Shown here piece after piece: positions 27,429 to 41,500 of a DNA stretch of 64,000 bases (positions within the stretch are counted from its first letter, which is position 1; every line of letters begins with the position of its first letter). Made by a program: the position numbers and the translations under genes. The stretch spans positions 12,604,001-12,668,000 of the forward strand of contig JAWQEG010000062.1 of the NCBI GenBank assembly GCA_033782935.1, read 5' to 3'. Origin of the DNA: Petrolisthes cinctipes. Lineage: Eukaryota; Arthropoda; Malacostraca; Decapoda; Porcellanidae. Below the pieces are notes generated by a model that was given only the letters and a program-made list of their open reading frames with translations, was not told where the DNA came from and searched no databases.

Positions 27429-28502
27429 CATATCGACTTTGGCACCCAAAATATCGATTTTTAGTATGTTTTGGGCGTATAATTTGAAAATATTCTAGCA
27501 CTGAGTAGGCATTTACAGATCGCTTCTGGGACCCAAAAATATCGAATTTTCGGGTGTTTTGAGCCAGAAATTGGGATATAACCGGGTACAGAGGATGCAT
27601 GCACATATCGACTTTTTGCACCTAAAATATCGATTTTGAGTATGTTTTGGGTCTGTATCTTGAAAACATTCCAACAAGAAGTAGGCATGTACAGATTGCT
27701 TCTGGGACCCAAAAATATCGAATTTTTGAGTGTTTTGAATCTGAATTTGGGATATAGACGTGTACAGAAGATGCATACACATATTGACTTTGGGCAGCTA
27801 AAATATCGATTTTCAGCATGTTTTAGGCCTGTATTTTGAAAATATTCTAACACGGAGTATGCATGTACACATTGCTTTTGGGACCCAAAAATATCGAATA
27901 TTCGGGTGTTTTGAGCCTGAATTTGAGATATGAACGGATACAGAAGATGCATGCACATATCGACTTTGGGCACCTAAAATATCAATTTTGAGCATGTTTT
28001 GGACCTGTATTTTTAAAATACTATAGCACGGTGTAGACATGTACAGATCGCTTCTGGGACACAAAAATATCGAATTTTTGTGTGTTTTGAGCCTGAATTT
28101 GAGATATAAACGGGTACAGAAGATGCATGCACATATCGACTTTGGCACCAAAAATATCGATTTTTAGTATGTTTTGGGCGTATAATTTGAAAATATTCTA
28201 GCACTGAGTAGGCATGTACAGATCGCTTCTGGGACCCAAAAATATCGAATTTTCGGGTGTTTTGAGCCAGAAATTGGGATATAACCGGGTACAGAGGATG
28301 CATGCACATATTGACTTTTTGCACCTAAAATATCGATTTTGAGCATGTTTTTGGCATGTATCTTGAAAAAATTCTAGCAAGGAGTAGGTATGTACAGATC
28401 GCTTCTGGGACGCAAAATTATCGAATTTTTGGGTGTTTTGAACCTGAATTCGGGATATAGACGGATACAGAAGATGCATGCACATATCGACTTTGGGCAC
28501 CT

Positions 28503-28589
28503 AAAATATCGATTTTGAGCATGTTTTGGGCCTGTATTTTGAAAATACTCTAACACGGAGTAGGCATGTACAGATTGCTTCTGGGACCC
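28503..28589 (+). repeat. Half-monomer A (87 bp) of the reference unit
   Basis: This is the first half of the monomer. Consensus halves A and B align over their full lengths with about three 1-bp gaps and roughly 60 identical positions of 89 (hand count). Shared blocks in the same order are AAATATCGA, TTTT, TGTTTTG, GCCTG, ATTT, GCATG, ACA, ATCG and TGGG. This points to an ancestral ~88 bp repeat that duplicated before the 176 bp dimer was amplified. Confidence 0.85.
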
Positions 28590-28678
28590 AAAAATATCGA
28601 ATTTTTGAGTGTTTTGAATCTGAATTTGGGATATAGACGTGTACAGAAGATGCATACACATATTGACTTTGGGCAGCT
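28590..28678 (+). repeat. Half-monomer B (89 bp) of the reference unit
   Basis: This is the second half of the monomer and is homologous to half A. It differs consistently from A: TTTTCGGGTG replaces TTTTGAGCATG, GAGATATAAACGGGTACAGA replaces GAAAATACTCTAACACGGAG, and CATATCGACTTTGGGCACC replaces GATCGCTTCTGGGACCC. Because A and B strictly alternate, the present amplification unit is the dimer and not the 88-mer. Confidence 0.85.
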
Positions 28679-29114
28679 AAAATATCGATTTTCAGCATGT
28701 TTTAGGCCTGTATTTTGAAAATATTCTAACACGGAGTATGCATGTACACATTGCTTTTGGGACCCAAAAATATCGAATATTCGGGTGTTTTGAGTCTGAA
28801 TTTGAGATATAAACGGGTACAGAAGATGCATGCACATATCGACTTTGGGCACCCAAAAATCAATTTTGAGCATGTTTTGGACCTGTATTTTTAAAATACT
28901 CTAACACTGAGTAGACACGTACAGATCCCTTCTGGAACCCAAATAAATCGAATTTTAGGGTGTTTTGAGCCTGAATTTGTGATAGGAACGGGTACAGAAG
29001 ATGCATGCACATATCGACTTTGAGCACCTAAAACATCGATTTTGAGCATGTTTTGGGCCTGTATTTTAAAAATACTATAACACGGTGTAGACATGTACAG
29101 ATCGCTTCTGGGAC

Positions 29115-32100
29115 ACAAAAATATCGAATTTTTGGGTGTTTTGAGCCTGAATTTGAGATATAAACGGGTACAGAAGATGCATGCACATATCGACTTTGGC
29201 ACCAAAAATATCGATTTTTAGTATGTTTTGGGCGTATAATTTGAAAATATTCTAGCACTGTGTAGGCATGTACAGATCGCTTCTGGGACCCAAAAATATC
29301 TAATTTTCGGGTGTTTTGAGCCAGAAATTGGGATATAACCGGGTACAGAGGATGCATGCACATATTGACTTTTTGCACCTAAAATATCGATTTTGAGCAT
29401 GTTTTTGGCCTGTATCTTGAAAAAATTCTAGCAAGGAGTAGGTATGTACAGATCGCTTCTGGGACGCAAAATTATCGAATTTTTGGGTGTTTTCAACCTG
29501 AATTCGGGATATAGACGGATACAGAAGATGCATGCACATTTCGACTTTTTGCACCTAAAATATCGATTTTGAGTATGTTTTGGGTCTGTATCTTGAAAAC
29601 ATTCTAGCAAGAAGTAGGCATGTACAGATTGCTTCTGGGACCCAAAAATATCGAATTTTTGAGTGTTTTGAATCTGAATTTGGGATATAGACGTGTACAG
29701 AAGATGCATACACATATTGACTTTGGGCAGCTAAAATATCGATTTTCAGCATGTTTTAGGCCTGTATTTTGAAAATATTCTAACACGGAGTATGCATGTA
29801 CACATTGCTTTTGGGACCCAAAAATATCGAATATTCGGGTGTTTTGAGTCTGAATTTGAGATATAAACGGGTACAGAAGATGCATGCACATATCGACTTT
29901 GGGCACCCAAAATATCGATTTTGAGCATGTTTTGGACCTGTATTTTTAAAATACTCTAACACTGAGTAGACACGTACAGATCCCTTCTGGAATCCAAATA
30001 AATCGAATTTTAGGGTGTTCTGAGCCTGAATTTGTGATATGAACGGGTACAGAAGATGCATGCACATATCGACTTTGAGCACCTAAAACATCGATTTTGA
30101 GCATGTTTTGGTCCTGTATTTTAAAAATACTATAACACGGTGTAGACATGTACAGATCGCTTCTGGGACATAAAAATATCGATTTTTTGGGTATTCTGAG
30201 CCTAAATTTGAGATATAAACGGGTACAGAAGATGCATGCACATATCGACTTTTTGCACCTAAAATATCGATTTTGAGCATGTTTTGGGTCTGTATCATGA
30301 AAACTTTTTAGCAAGAAGTAGGCATGTACAGATTGCTTCTGGGACTCAAAAATATCGAATTTTCGAGTGTTTTGAACCTGAATTTGGGATATAGACGGGT
30401 ACAGAAGATGCATACACATATTGACTTTGGGCAGCTAAAATATCGATTTACAGCATGTTTTAGGCCTGTATTTTAAAAATACTCTAACACGGAGTATGCA
30501 TGTACAGATGGCTTTTGGGACCCAAAAATATCGAATATTCGGGTGTTTTGAGTCTGAATTTGAGATATAAACGGGTACAGAAGATGCTTGCACATATCGA
30601 CTTTGGGCACCCAAAATATCGATTTTGAGCATGTTTTGGACCTGTATTTTTAAAATACTCTAACACTGAGTAGACACGTACAGATCGCTTCTGGGACCAA
30701 AATAAATCGAATTTTCGGTTTTTCTGAGCCTGAATTTGAGATATGAACAGGTACAGAAGATGCATGCACATATCGACTTCGGGCACCTAAAATATCGATT
30801 TTGAGCATGTTTCGGGCCTGTATTTTGAAAATACTCAAACACGGTGTAGACATGTACAGATCACTTCTGGGACACAAAAATATCGATCTTTTGGGTGTTT
30901 TGAGCCTGAATTTGAGATATAAACGGGTACAGAAGATGCATGCACATATCGACTTTGGCACCCAAAATATCGATTTTTAGTATGTTTTGGGCGTGTAATT
31001 TGAAAATATTCTAGCACTGAGTAGGCATGTACAGATCGCTTCTGGGACCCAAAAATATCGAATTTACGGGTGTTTTGAGCCAGAAATTGGGATATAACCG
31101 GGTACAGAGGATGCATGCACATATCGACTTTTTGCACCAAAAATATCGATTTTGAGCATTTTTTGGGTCTGTATCATGAAAACTTTCTGGCAAGAAGTAG
31201 GCATGTACAGATTGCTTCTGGGACTCAAAAATATCGAATTTTCGAGTGTTTTGAACCTGAATTTGGGATATAGACGGGGACAGAAGATGCATACACATAT
31301 TGACTTTGGGCACATAAAATATCGATTTACAGCATGTTTTAGGCCTGTATTTTAAAAATACTATAACACGGAGTATGCATGTACAGTTGGCTTTTGAGAC
31401 CCAAAAATATCGAATATTCGGGTGTTTTGAGTCTGAATCTGAGATATAAACGGGTACAGAAGATGCATGCACATATCGACTTTGGGCACCCAAAATATCG
31501 ATTTTGAGCATGTTTTGGACCTGTATTTTAAAAACACTCTAACACGGAGTATGCACGTGCAGATCGCTTCTGGGACCCAAAAACATTGAATTTTCGGGTG
31601 TTTTGAGCCTGAATTTGAGATATAAACGGGTACAGAAGATGCATGCACATATCGACTTTGGGCACCCAAAATATCGATTTTGAGCATGTTTTGGGCCTGA
31701 ATTTTTAAAATACTCTAACACTGAGTAGACACGTACAGATCGCTTCTGGGACCCAAATAAATCGAATTTTCGGGTGTTCTGAGCCTGAATTTGAGATATA
31801 AACGGGTACAGAAGATGCATGCACATTTCGACTTTTTGCACCTAAAATATCGATTTTGAGCATGTTTTGGGTCTGTATCTTGAAAACATTCTAGCAAGAA
31901 GTAGGCATGTACAGATTGCTTCTGGGACCCAAAAATATCGAATTTTTGAGGGTTCTGAATCTGAATTTGGGATATACAGGGGTACAGAAGATGCATACAC
32001 ATATTGACTTTGGGCACATAAAATATCGATTTTCAGCATGTTTTGGTCCTGTAATTTAAAAATACTATAACACGGTGTAGACATGTACAGATCGCTTCTG

Positions 32101-32527
32101 GGACACAAAAATATCGATTTTTTGGGTGTTCTGAGCCTGAATTTGAGATATAAACGGGTACAGAAGATGCATGCACATATCGACTTTTTCCACCTAAAAT
32201 ATCGATTTTGAGCATGTTTTGGGTCTGTATCATGAAAACTTTCTAGGAAGAAGTAGGCATGTACAGATTGCTTCTGGGACTCAAAAATATCGAATTTTCG
32301 AGTGTTTTGAACATGAATTTCGGATATAGACGGGTACAGAAGATGCATACACATATTGACTTTGGGCAGCTAAAATATCGATTTACAGCATATTTTAGGC
32401 TTGTATTTTGAAAATACTCTAACACGGAGTATGCATGTACAGATCGCTTCTGGGACCCAAAAATATCGAATTTTCGGGTGTTTTGAGCCTGAATTTGAGA
32501 TATAAACGGGTACAGAAGATGCATGCA
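29115..32527. repeat. 5099-bp-offset duplication, copy 2
   Basis: This is the partner of 24016-27428. The match ends near 32527, where this copy reads CATATTTCGACTTTTTGCACC and the other reads CACATATCGACTTTGGCACC. The third copy of the six-monomer block (1054 bp step) is about 29115-30169. Confidence 0.9.
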
Positions 32528-35500
32528 TATTTCGACTTTTTGCACCTAAAATATCGATTTTGAGTATGTTTTGGGTCTGTATCTTGAAAACATTCTAGCA
32601 AGAAGTAGGCATGTACAGATTGCTTCTGGGACCCAAAAATATCGAATTTTTGAGTGTTTTGAATCTGAATTTGGGATATAGACGTGTACAGAAGATGCAT
32701 ACACATATTGACTTAGGGCAGCTAAAATATCGATTTTCAGCATGTTTTAGGCCTGTATTTTGAAAATACTCTAACACAGAGTATGCATGTACACATTGCT
32801 TTTAGGACCCAAAAATATCGAATATTCGGGTGTTTTGAGTCTGAATTTGAGATATAAACGGGTACAGAAGATGCATGCACATATCGACTTTGGGCACCCA
32901 AAATATCGATTTTGAGCATGTTTTGGGCCTGTATTTTTAAAATACTCTAACACTGAGTAGACACGTACAGATCGCTTCTGGAACCCAAATAAATCGAATT
33001 TTAGGGTGTTCTGAGCCTGAATTTGAGATATGAACGGATACAGAAGATGCATGCACATATCGACTTTGGGCACCTAAAATATCGATTTTGAGCATGTTTT
33101 GGGCCTGTATTTTGAAAATACTATAGCACGGTGTAGACATGTACAGATCGCTTCTGGGACACAAAAATATCGATTTTTTGGGTGTTTTGAGCCTGAATTT
33201 GAGATATAAACGGGTACAGAAGATGCATGCACATATCGAATTTGGCACCCAAAATATCGATTTTTAGTATGTTTTGGGCGTATAATTTGAAAATATTCTA
33301 GCACTGAGTAGGCATGTACAGATCGCTTCTGGGACCCAAATATAATGAATTTTCTGGGGTTTTGAACCAGAATTAGGGATATACACGGGTACAGAAGATG
33401 CATACACATATTGACTTTGGGCACATAAAATATCGATTTTCAGCATGTTTTGGGCCTGTATTTTAAAAACACTCTAACACGGAGAATACACGTACAGATC
33501 GCTTCTGGGACGCAAAAACATTGAATTTTCGGGTGTTTTGAGAATGAATTTGAGATATAAACGGGTACAGAAGATGCATGCACATTTCGACTTTTTGCAC
33601 CTAAAATATCGATTTTGAGTATGTTTTGGGTCTGTAACTTGAAAAAATTCTAGCAAGAAGTAGGCATGTACAGATTGCTTCTGGGACCCAAAAATATCGA
33701 ATTTTTGAGTGTTTTGAATCTGAATTTGGGATATAGACGGGTACAGAAGATGCATACACATATTGTCTTTGGGCAGCTAAAATATCGATTTTCAGCATGT
33801 TTTAGGCCTGTATTTTGAAAATACTCTAAAACAGAGTATGCTTGTACACATTGCTTTTGGGACCCAAAAATATCGAATATTCGGGTGTTTTGAGTCTGAA
33901 TTTGAAATATAAACGGGTACAGAAGATGCATGCACATATCGACTTTGGGCACCCAAAATATCGATTTTGAGCATGTTTTGGGCCTGTACTTTTAAAATAC
34001 TCTAACACTGAGTAGACACGTACAGATCGCTTCTGGGACCCAAATAAATCGAATTTTTCGGTATTCTGAGCCTGAATTTTAGATATGAACGGGTACAGAA
34101 GATGCATGCACATATCGACTTTGGGCACCTAAAACATCGATTTTGAGCATGTTTTGGCCCTGTATTTTAAAAATACTATAACACGGTGTAGACATGTACA
34201 GATCGCTTCTGGGACACAAAAATATCGATTTTTTGGGTGTTTTGAGCCTGAATTTGAGATATAAACGGGTACAGAAGATGCATGCACATATCGACTTTTT
34301 GCACCTAAAATATCGATTTTGAGCATGTTTTGGGTCTGTATCATGAAAACTTTCTAACAAGAAGTAGGCATGTACAGATTGCTTCTGGGACTCAAAAATA
34401 TCGAATTTTTGAGTGTTTTGAACCTGAATTTGGGATATAGACGGGTACAGAAGATGCATACACATATTGACTTTGGGCAGCTAAAATATCGATTTACAGC
34501 ATGTTTTAGGCCTGTATTTTAAAAATACTCTAACACGAAGTAGGCATGTACAGATCGCTTCTGGGACCCAAAAACATTGAATTTTCGGGTGTTTTGAGCC
34601 TGAATTTGAGATATAAACGGGTACAGAAGATACATGCACATATCGACTTTCGGCACCCAAAATATCGATTTTGAGCATGTTTTTGGCCTGAATTTTTAAA
34701 ATACTCTAACACTGAGTAGACACGTACAGATCGCTTCTGGGACCCAAATAAATCGAATTTTCGGGTGTTTTGAGCCTGAATTTGAGATATAAACGGGTAC
34801 AGAAGATGCATGCACATATCGACTTTGGGCACCTAAAATATCGATTTTGAGTATGTTTTGGGCCTGTATTTTGAAAATACTCTAACACGTAGTATACATG
34901 TACAGATCGCTTCTGGGACACAAAAATATTGATTTTTTGGGTGTTTTTAGCCTGAATTTGAGATATAATCGGGTACAGAAGATGCATGCACATATTGACA
35001 TTTCACACCTAAAATATCGATTTATAGCATGTTTTAAGCATGTATTTTAAAAACATTCTAGCACTGAGTAGGCATGTGCAGATCGCCTAAGGGAACCAAA
35101 AATATCGAATTTTCGGAGTTTTCACCCTGAATTTGAGATATAAACGGGTACAGAAGATGCATGCACGTATCGACTTTTTGCACTTAAAATATCGATTTTG
35201 AGCATGTTTTGGGTCTGTATCTTAAAAACATTCTAGCAAGGAGTAGGCATGTACAGATCGCTTATGGGACCCAAAAATATCGAATTTTCTGGTGTTTTGA
35301 ACCAGAATTAGGATATACACGGGTACAGAAGATGCATACACATATTGACTTTGGGCACATAAAATATCGATTTTCAGCATGTTTTGGGCCTGAATTTTTA
35401 AAATACTCTAACACTGAGTAGACACGTACAGATCGCTTCTGGGACCCAAATAAATCGAATTTTAGAGTGTTTTGAACCTGAATTTGGGATATAGACGGGT

Positions 35501-38500
35501 ACAGAAGATGCATACACATATTGACTTTGGGCAGCTAAAATATCGATTTTCAGCATGTTTTAGGCCTGTAATTTGAAAATACTCTAACACGGAGTATGCA
35601 TGTACACATTGCTTTTGGGACCCAAAAATATCGAATATTCGGGTGTTTTGAGTCTGAATTTGAGATATAAACGGGTTTAGAAAATGCATGCACATATCGA
35701 CTTTGGACACCTAAAATATCGATTTTGAGCATGTTTTAAGCCGGTTTTTTAAAAATATTCTAGCACTGAGTAGGCATGTGCAGATTGCTTAAAGGACCCA
35801 AAAATATTGAATGTTCGGAGTTTTGAGCCTGAATTTGAGATATAAACGAGTACAGAAGATGCATGCACATATCGACTTTTTGCACTTAAAATATCGATTT
35901 TGAACATGTTTTGGGTCTGTATCTTGAAAATATTCTAGCAAGGAGTAGGCATGTACAGATTGCTTCTGGGACCCAAAATTATCGAATTTTCGGGTGTTTT
36001 GAACCTGAATTTGGGATATAGACGGATACAGAAGATGCATGCACATATCGACTTTGAGTACCTAAAATATCGATTTTGAGCATGTATTGGGCCTGTATTT
36101 TGAAAATACTCTAACACGGAGTAGGCATGTACAGATCGTTACTGGGACACAAAAATATAGATTTTTTGGGTGTTTTGAGCCTGAATTTGAGATATAAACG
36201 GGTTCAGAAGATACATGCACATATCGACTTTGGACACCTAAAATATCGATTTATAGCATGTTTTAAGCTTTTATTTTAAAAACATTCTAGCACTGAGTAG
36301 GCATGTGCAGATTCCTTAAGGGACCCATAAAAATTGAATTTTTGGAGTTTTGAGCCTGAATTTGAGATATAAACGGGTACAGAAGATGCATGGACATATC
36401 GACTTTTTGCACTTAAAATATCGATTTTTAACATGTTTTGGGTCTGTATCTTGAAAACATTCTAGCACTGAGTAGGCATGTACAGATCGCTTCTGGGACC
36501 CAAAAAATTCGAATTATCTGGTGTTTTGAGTATGAATTTGAGATATAAACGGGTACAGAAGATGCATGCACATATCGACTTTGGGCACCCAAAATATCGA
36601 TTTTGTGCATGTTTTAGGCCTATATTTTGAAAATACTCTAACACGGAGTATGCATGTACACATTGCTTTTGGGACCCAAAAATATCGAATATTCGGGTGT
36701 TTTGAGTCTGAATTTGAGATATAAACGTGTACAGAAGATGCATGCACATATCGACTTTGGGCACCCAAAATATCGATTTTGAGCATGTTTTGGGCCTGTA
36801 TTTTTAAAATACTCTAACACTGAGGAGACACGTACAAATCGCTTCTGGAACCCAAATAAATCAAATTTTAGGGTGTTCTGAGCCTGAATTTGAGATATGA
36901 ACGGATACAGAAGATGCATACACATATCGACTTTGGGCACCTAAAATATCGATTTTGAGCATGTTTTGGGCCTGTATTTTGAAAATACTATAGCACGGTG
37001 TAGACATGTACAGATCGCTTCTGGAACACAAAAATATCGATTTTTTGGGTGTTTTGAGCCTGAATTTGAGATATAAACGGGTACAGAAGATGCATGCACA
37101 TATCGACTTTGGCACCCAAAATATCGATTTTTAGTATGTTTTGGGCGTATAATTTGAAAATATTCTAGCACTGAGTAGGCATGTGCAGATTGCTTAAGGG
37201 ACCCAAAAATATCGAATTTTTGGGTGTTTTGAGCCTGAATTTGGGATATAACAGGGTACAGAGGATGCATGCACATATCGACTTTTTGCACCTAAAATAT
37301 CGATTTTAAGCATGTTTTGGGTCTGTATCTTGAAAACATTCTACGAAGGAGTAGGCATGTACAGGTCGCTTCTGGAACCCAAAAACATTGAATTTTCGGG
37401 TGTTTTGAGCCTGAATTTGAGATATAAACGGGTACAGAAGATACATGCACATATCGAGTTTGAGCACCCAAAATATCGATTTTGAGCATGTTTTGGGCCT
37501 GAATTTTTAAAGTACTCTAACACTGAGTAGACACGTACAGATCGCTTCTGGGACACAAAAATATCGATTTTTTGGGTGTTTTGAGCCTGAATTTGAGATA
37601 TAAACGGGTACAGAAGATGCATGCACATATCGACTTTTTGCACCTAAAATATCGATTTAGAGCATGTTTTGGGTCTGTATCATGAAAACTTTCTAGCAAG
37701 AAGTAGGCAGGTACAGATTGCTTCTGGGACTCAAAAATATCGAATTTTCGAGTGTTTTGAACCTGAATTTGGGATATAGACGGGTACAGAAGATGCATAC
37801 ACATATTGACTTTGGGCAGCTAAAATATCGATTTACAGCATGTTTTAGGCCTGTATTTTAAAAATACTCTAACACGGAGTATGCATGTACAGATAGCTTT
37901 TGGGACCCAAAAATATCGAATATTCGGGTGTTTTGAGTCTGAATTTGAGATATAAACGGGTACAAAAGATGCATGCACATATCGACTTTGGGCACCCAAA
38001 ATATCGATTTTGAGCATGTTTTGAGCCTGTATTTTTAAAATACTCTAACACGGAGTAGACACGTACAGATCGCTTCTGGGACCCAAATAAATCGAATTTT
38101 CGGATGTTCTGAGCCTGAATTTGAGATATGAACAGGTACAGAAGATGCATGCACATATTGACTTTGGGCACCTAAAATATCGATTTTGAGCATGTTTTGG
38201 GCCTGTATTTTGAAAATACTCAAACACGGTGTAGACATGTACAGATCGCTTCTGGGACACAAAAATATCGATTTTTTGGGTGTTTTGAGCCTGAATTTGA
38301 GATATAATCGGGTACAGAAGATGCATGCACATATCGACTTTGGCACCCAAAATATCGATTTTTAGTATGTTTTGGTGGTATAATTTGAAAATATTCTAGC
38401 ACTGGGTAGGCATGTGGCGATCGCTTAAGGGACCCAAAAATATCGAATTTTCGGAGTTTTTGAGCCTGAATTTGAGATATAAACGGGTACAGAAGATGCA

Positions 38501-41500
38501 TGCACATATCGACTTTTTGCACTTAAAATATCGATTTTGAGCATGTTTTGGGTCTGTATCCTAAAAACATTCTAGCAAGGAGTAGGCATGTACAGATCGC
38601 TTCTGGGACCCAAATATATCGAATTTTCTGGTGTTTTGAACCAGAATTAGGGATATACACGGGTACAGAAGATGCATACACATATTGACTTTGGGCACAT
38701 AAAATATCGATTTTCAGCATGTTTTGGGCCTGTATTTTAAATACACTCTAACACGGAGTATGCACGTACAGATCGCTTCTGGGACACAAAAATATCGATT
38801 TTTTGGGGGTTTTGAGTCTGAATTTGAGATATAAACGGGTACAGAAGATGCATACACATATTGACTTTGGGAAGCTAAAATATCGATTTTTAGCATGTTT
38901 TAGGCCTGTATTTTGAAAATACTCTAACACGGAGTATGCATGTACACATTGCTTTTGGGACCCAAAAATATCAAATATTCGGGTGTTATGAGTCTGAATT
39001 TGAGATATAAACGGGTACAGAAGATGCATGCACATATCGACTTTAGGCACCTAAAATATCGATTTTGAGAATGTTTTGGGCCTGTATTTTTAAAATACTC
39101 TAACACTGTGTAGGCATGTACAGATCGCTTCTGGGACACAAAATTATCGATTTTTTGGGTGTTTTGAGCCTGAATTTGAGATATAAACGGGTTCAGAAGA
39201 TGCATGCACATATCGACTTTGGACACCTAAAATATCGATTTCTAGCATGTTTTAAGCCTGTATTTTAAAAACATTCTAGCACTGAGTAGGCATGTGCAGA
39301 TTGCTTAAGGGACCCAAAAATATCGAATTTTCGGAGTTTTGAGCCTGAATTTGAGATATAAACGGGTACAGAAGATGCATGCACATATCGACTTTTTGCA
39401 CTTAAAATATCGATTTTGAACATATTTTGGGTCTGTATCTTGAAAACATTCTAGCAAGGAGTAGGCATGTACAGATCGCTTCTGGGACCCAAAATTATCG
39501 AATTTTCGGGTGTTTTGAACCTGAATTTGGGATATAGACTGATACAGAAGATGCATGCACATATCGACTTTGGGCACCTAAAATATCGATTTTGAGCATG
39601 TTTTGGGCCTGTATTTTGAAAATACTATAGCACGGTTTAGACATGTACAGATCGCTTCTGGGACACAAAAATATCGATTTTTTGGGTGTTTTGAGCCTGA
39701 ATTTGAGATATAAACGGGTTCAGAAGATGCATGCACATATCGACTTTGGCACCCAAAAATATCGATTTTTAGTATGTTTTCGGAGTATAATTTGAAAATA
39801 TTCTAGCACTGAGGAGGCATATACAGATCGCTTCTGGGACCCAAAAATATCGAATTTTCGGGGGTTTTGAGCCAGAATTTGGGATATAACCGGGTACAGA
39901 GGATGCATGCACATATCGACTTTTTGCACCTAAAATATCGATTTTGAGCATGTTTTGGGTCTGTATCTTGAAAAAATTCTAGCAAGGAGTAGGCATGTAC
40001 AGATCGCTTCTGGGACCAAAAAATATGGAATTTTCTGGTGTTTTGAACCTGAATTTGGGATATAGACGGGTACAGAAGATGCATACACATATTGACTTTG
40101 GGCACCTAAAATATAGATTTTCAGGAATGTTTTTGGCATGTATTTTGAAAATACATTAACACGGAGTAGGCATGTACAGATCGCTTCTGGGACCCAAAAA
40201 TATCGATTTTTCGGGTGTTTTGAGCCTGAATTTGAGATATAAACGGATACAGAAGATGCATGCACATATCGACTTTGGACACCTAAAATTTTGATTTAAA
40301 GCATGTTTTAAGCCTGTATTTTTAAAACATTCTAGCACTGACTAGGCATGTGCAGATTGCTTCTGGGACCCAAAAATATCGAATTTTCGGAGTTTTGAAC
40401 CTGAATTTGCGATATAAACGTGTACAGAAGATGCATGCACATATCGACTTTTTGCACTTAAAATATCGATTTTGAGCATGTTTTGGGTCTGTATCTTGAA
40501 AACATTCTAGCAAGGAATAGGCATGTACAGATCGCTTTTGGGACCCAAAAATATCGAATATTCTGGTGCTTTGAACTTGAATTAGGGATATACACGTGCA
40601 CAGAAGATGCATACACATATTGACTTTGGGCACATAAAATATCGATTTTCAGCATGTTTTGGGCCTGTATTTCAAAAACACTCTAACACGGAGTATGCAC
40701 GTACAGATCGCTTTTGGGACCCAAAAATATTGAATTTTCGGGTGTTTTGAGCCTGAATTTGAGATATAAACGGGTACAGAAGATGCATGCACATATCGAC
40801 TTTGGGCACCTAAAATATCGATTTTTAGCATGTTTTGGGCCTGTATTTAAAAAATACTCTAACTCGGAGTAGACATGTACAGATCGCTTTTGGGACCCAA
40901 AAATATCGAATTTTCGGGTGTTTTGAGCCTGAATTTTAGATATAAACGGGTACAGAAGATGCATGCACATATCGACTTTGGACATCTAAAAAATCGATTT
41001 TTAGCATGTTTTGAGCCTATATTTTGAAAACATTCTAGCACTGAGTATGCATGTACAGATCACTTAAGGGACCCAAAAATATGGAATTTTCGGGTGTTTT
41101 GAGCCTGAATTTGAGATATAAACGGGTTCAGAAGATGCATGCACATATCGACTTTGGACACATAAATTATCGATTTATAGCATGTTTTAAGCCTGTATTT
41201 TAAAAACATTCTAGCACTGAGTAGGCATGTGCAGATTGCTTAAGGGACCAAACAATATCGAATTTTCGGAGTTTTGAGCCTGAATTTGAGATATAAACGG
41301 GTACAGAAGATGCATGCACATATCGACTTTTTGCACTTAAAATATCGATTTTTAACATGTTTTGGGTATGTATCTTGAAAACATTCTAGCAAGGAGTAGG
41401 CATGTACAGATTGCTTCTGGGACCCAAAAAAAATCGAATTTTCTGGTGTTTTGAACCTGAATTAGGGATATACACGTGTACAGAAGATGCATACACATTT

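Larger units (their letters stand above)
28503..28678 (+). repeat. Representative 176-bp monomer (half A + half B)
   Basis: This reference unit is exactly 176 bp and close to consensus. It starts at AAAATATCGATTTTGAGC and ends just before the next AAAATATCGATTTT at 28679. The phase is arbitrary and was chosen to show the two-part structure: half A is 28503-28589 and half B is 28590-28678. It contains the short palindromes ATCGAT and TGTACA. Many other copies also have TGCATGCA, which here reads TGCATACA. Confidence 0.95.
27385..29114. repeat. 4045-bp-offset duplication, copy 2
   Basis: This is the partner of 23340-25070. At about 29115 the sequence stops following copy 1 and instead resumes as a copy of 24016 onward (offset 5099), so the end of this block is itself a recombination junction. 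Confidence 0.87.
17200..34850. repeat. Array domain II: GTGTAGACATG / TTTGGCACC monomer families
   Basis: Several monomer types recur here in varying order: GGTCTGTATCTTGAAAAC with GCAAGAAGTAGGCATG; ACGGTGTAGACATGTACAGA followed by GGGACACAAAAATATCGA; ACTGAGTAGACACGTACAGA followed by CCAAATAAATCGAATTTT; ACGGAGTATGCATGTACACA followed by TCGAATATTCGGGTG; and a shortened TTTGGCACC type followed by TAGTATGTTTTGGGCGTATA. The mix resembles domain IV. The linked 4045 and 5099 bp duplications lie inside it. Boundaries are approximate. Confidence 0.65.

Noticed and set aside
28503..28678. Assignment to a named satellite (for example Arabidopsis or Brassica 176-178 bp repeats, or human alpha satellite)
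   Set aside because: The length is similar, but the sequence does not match what I recall of those families. Length alone is not evidence of identity.
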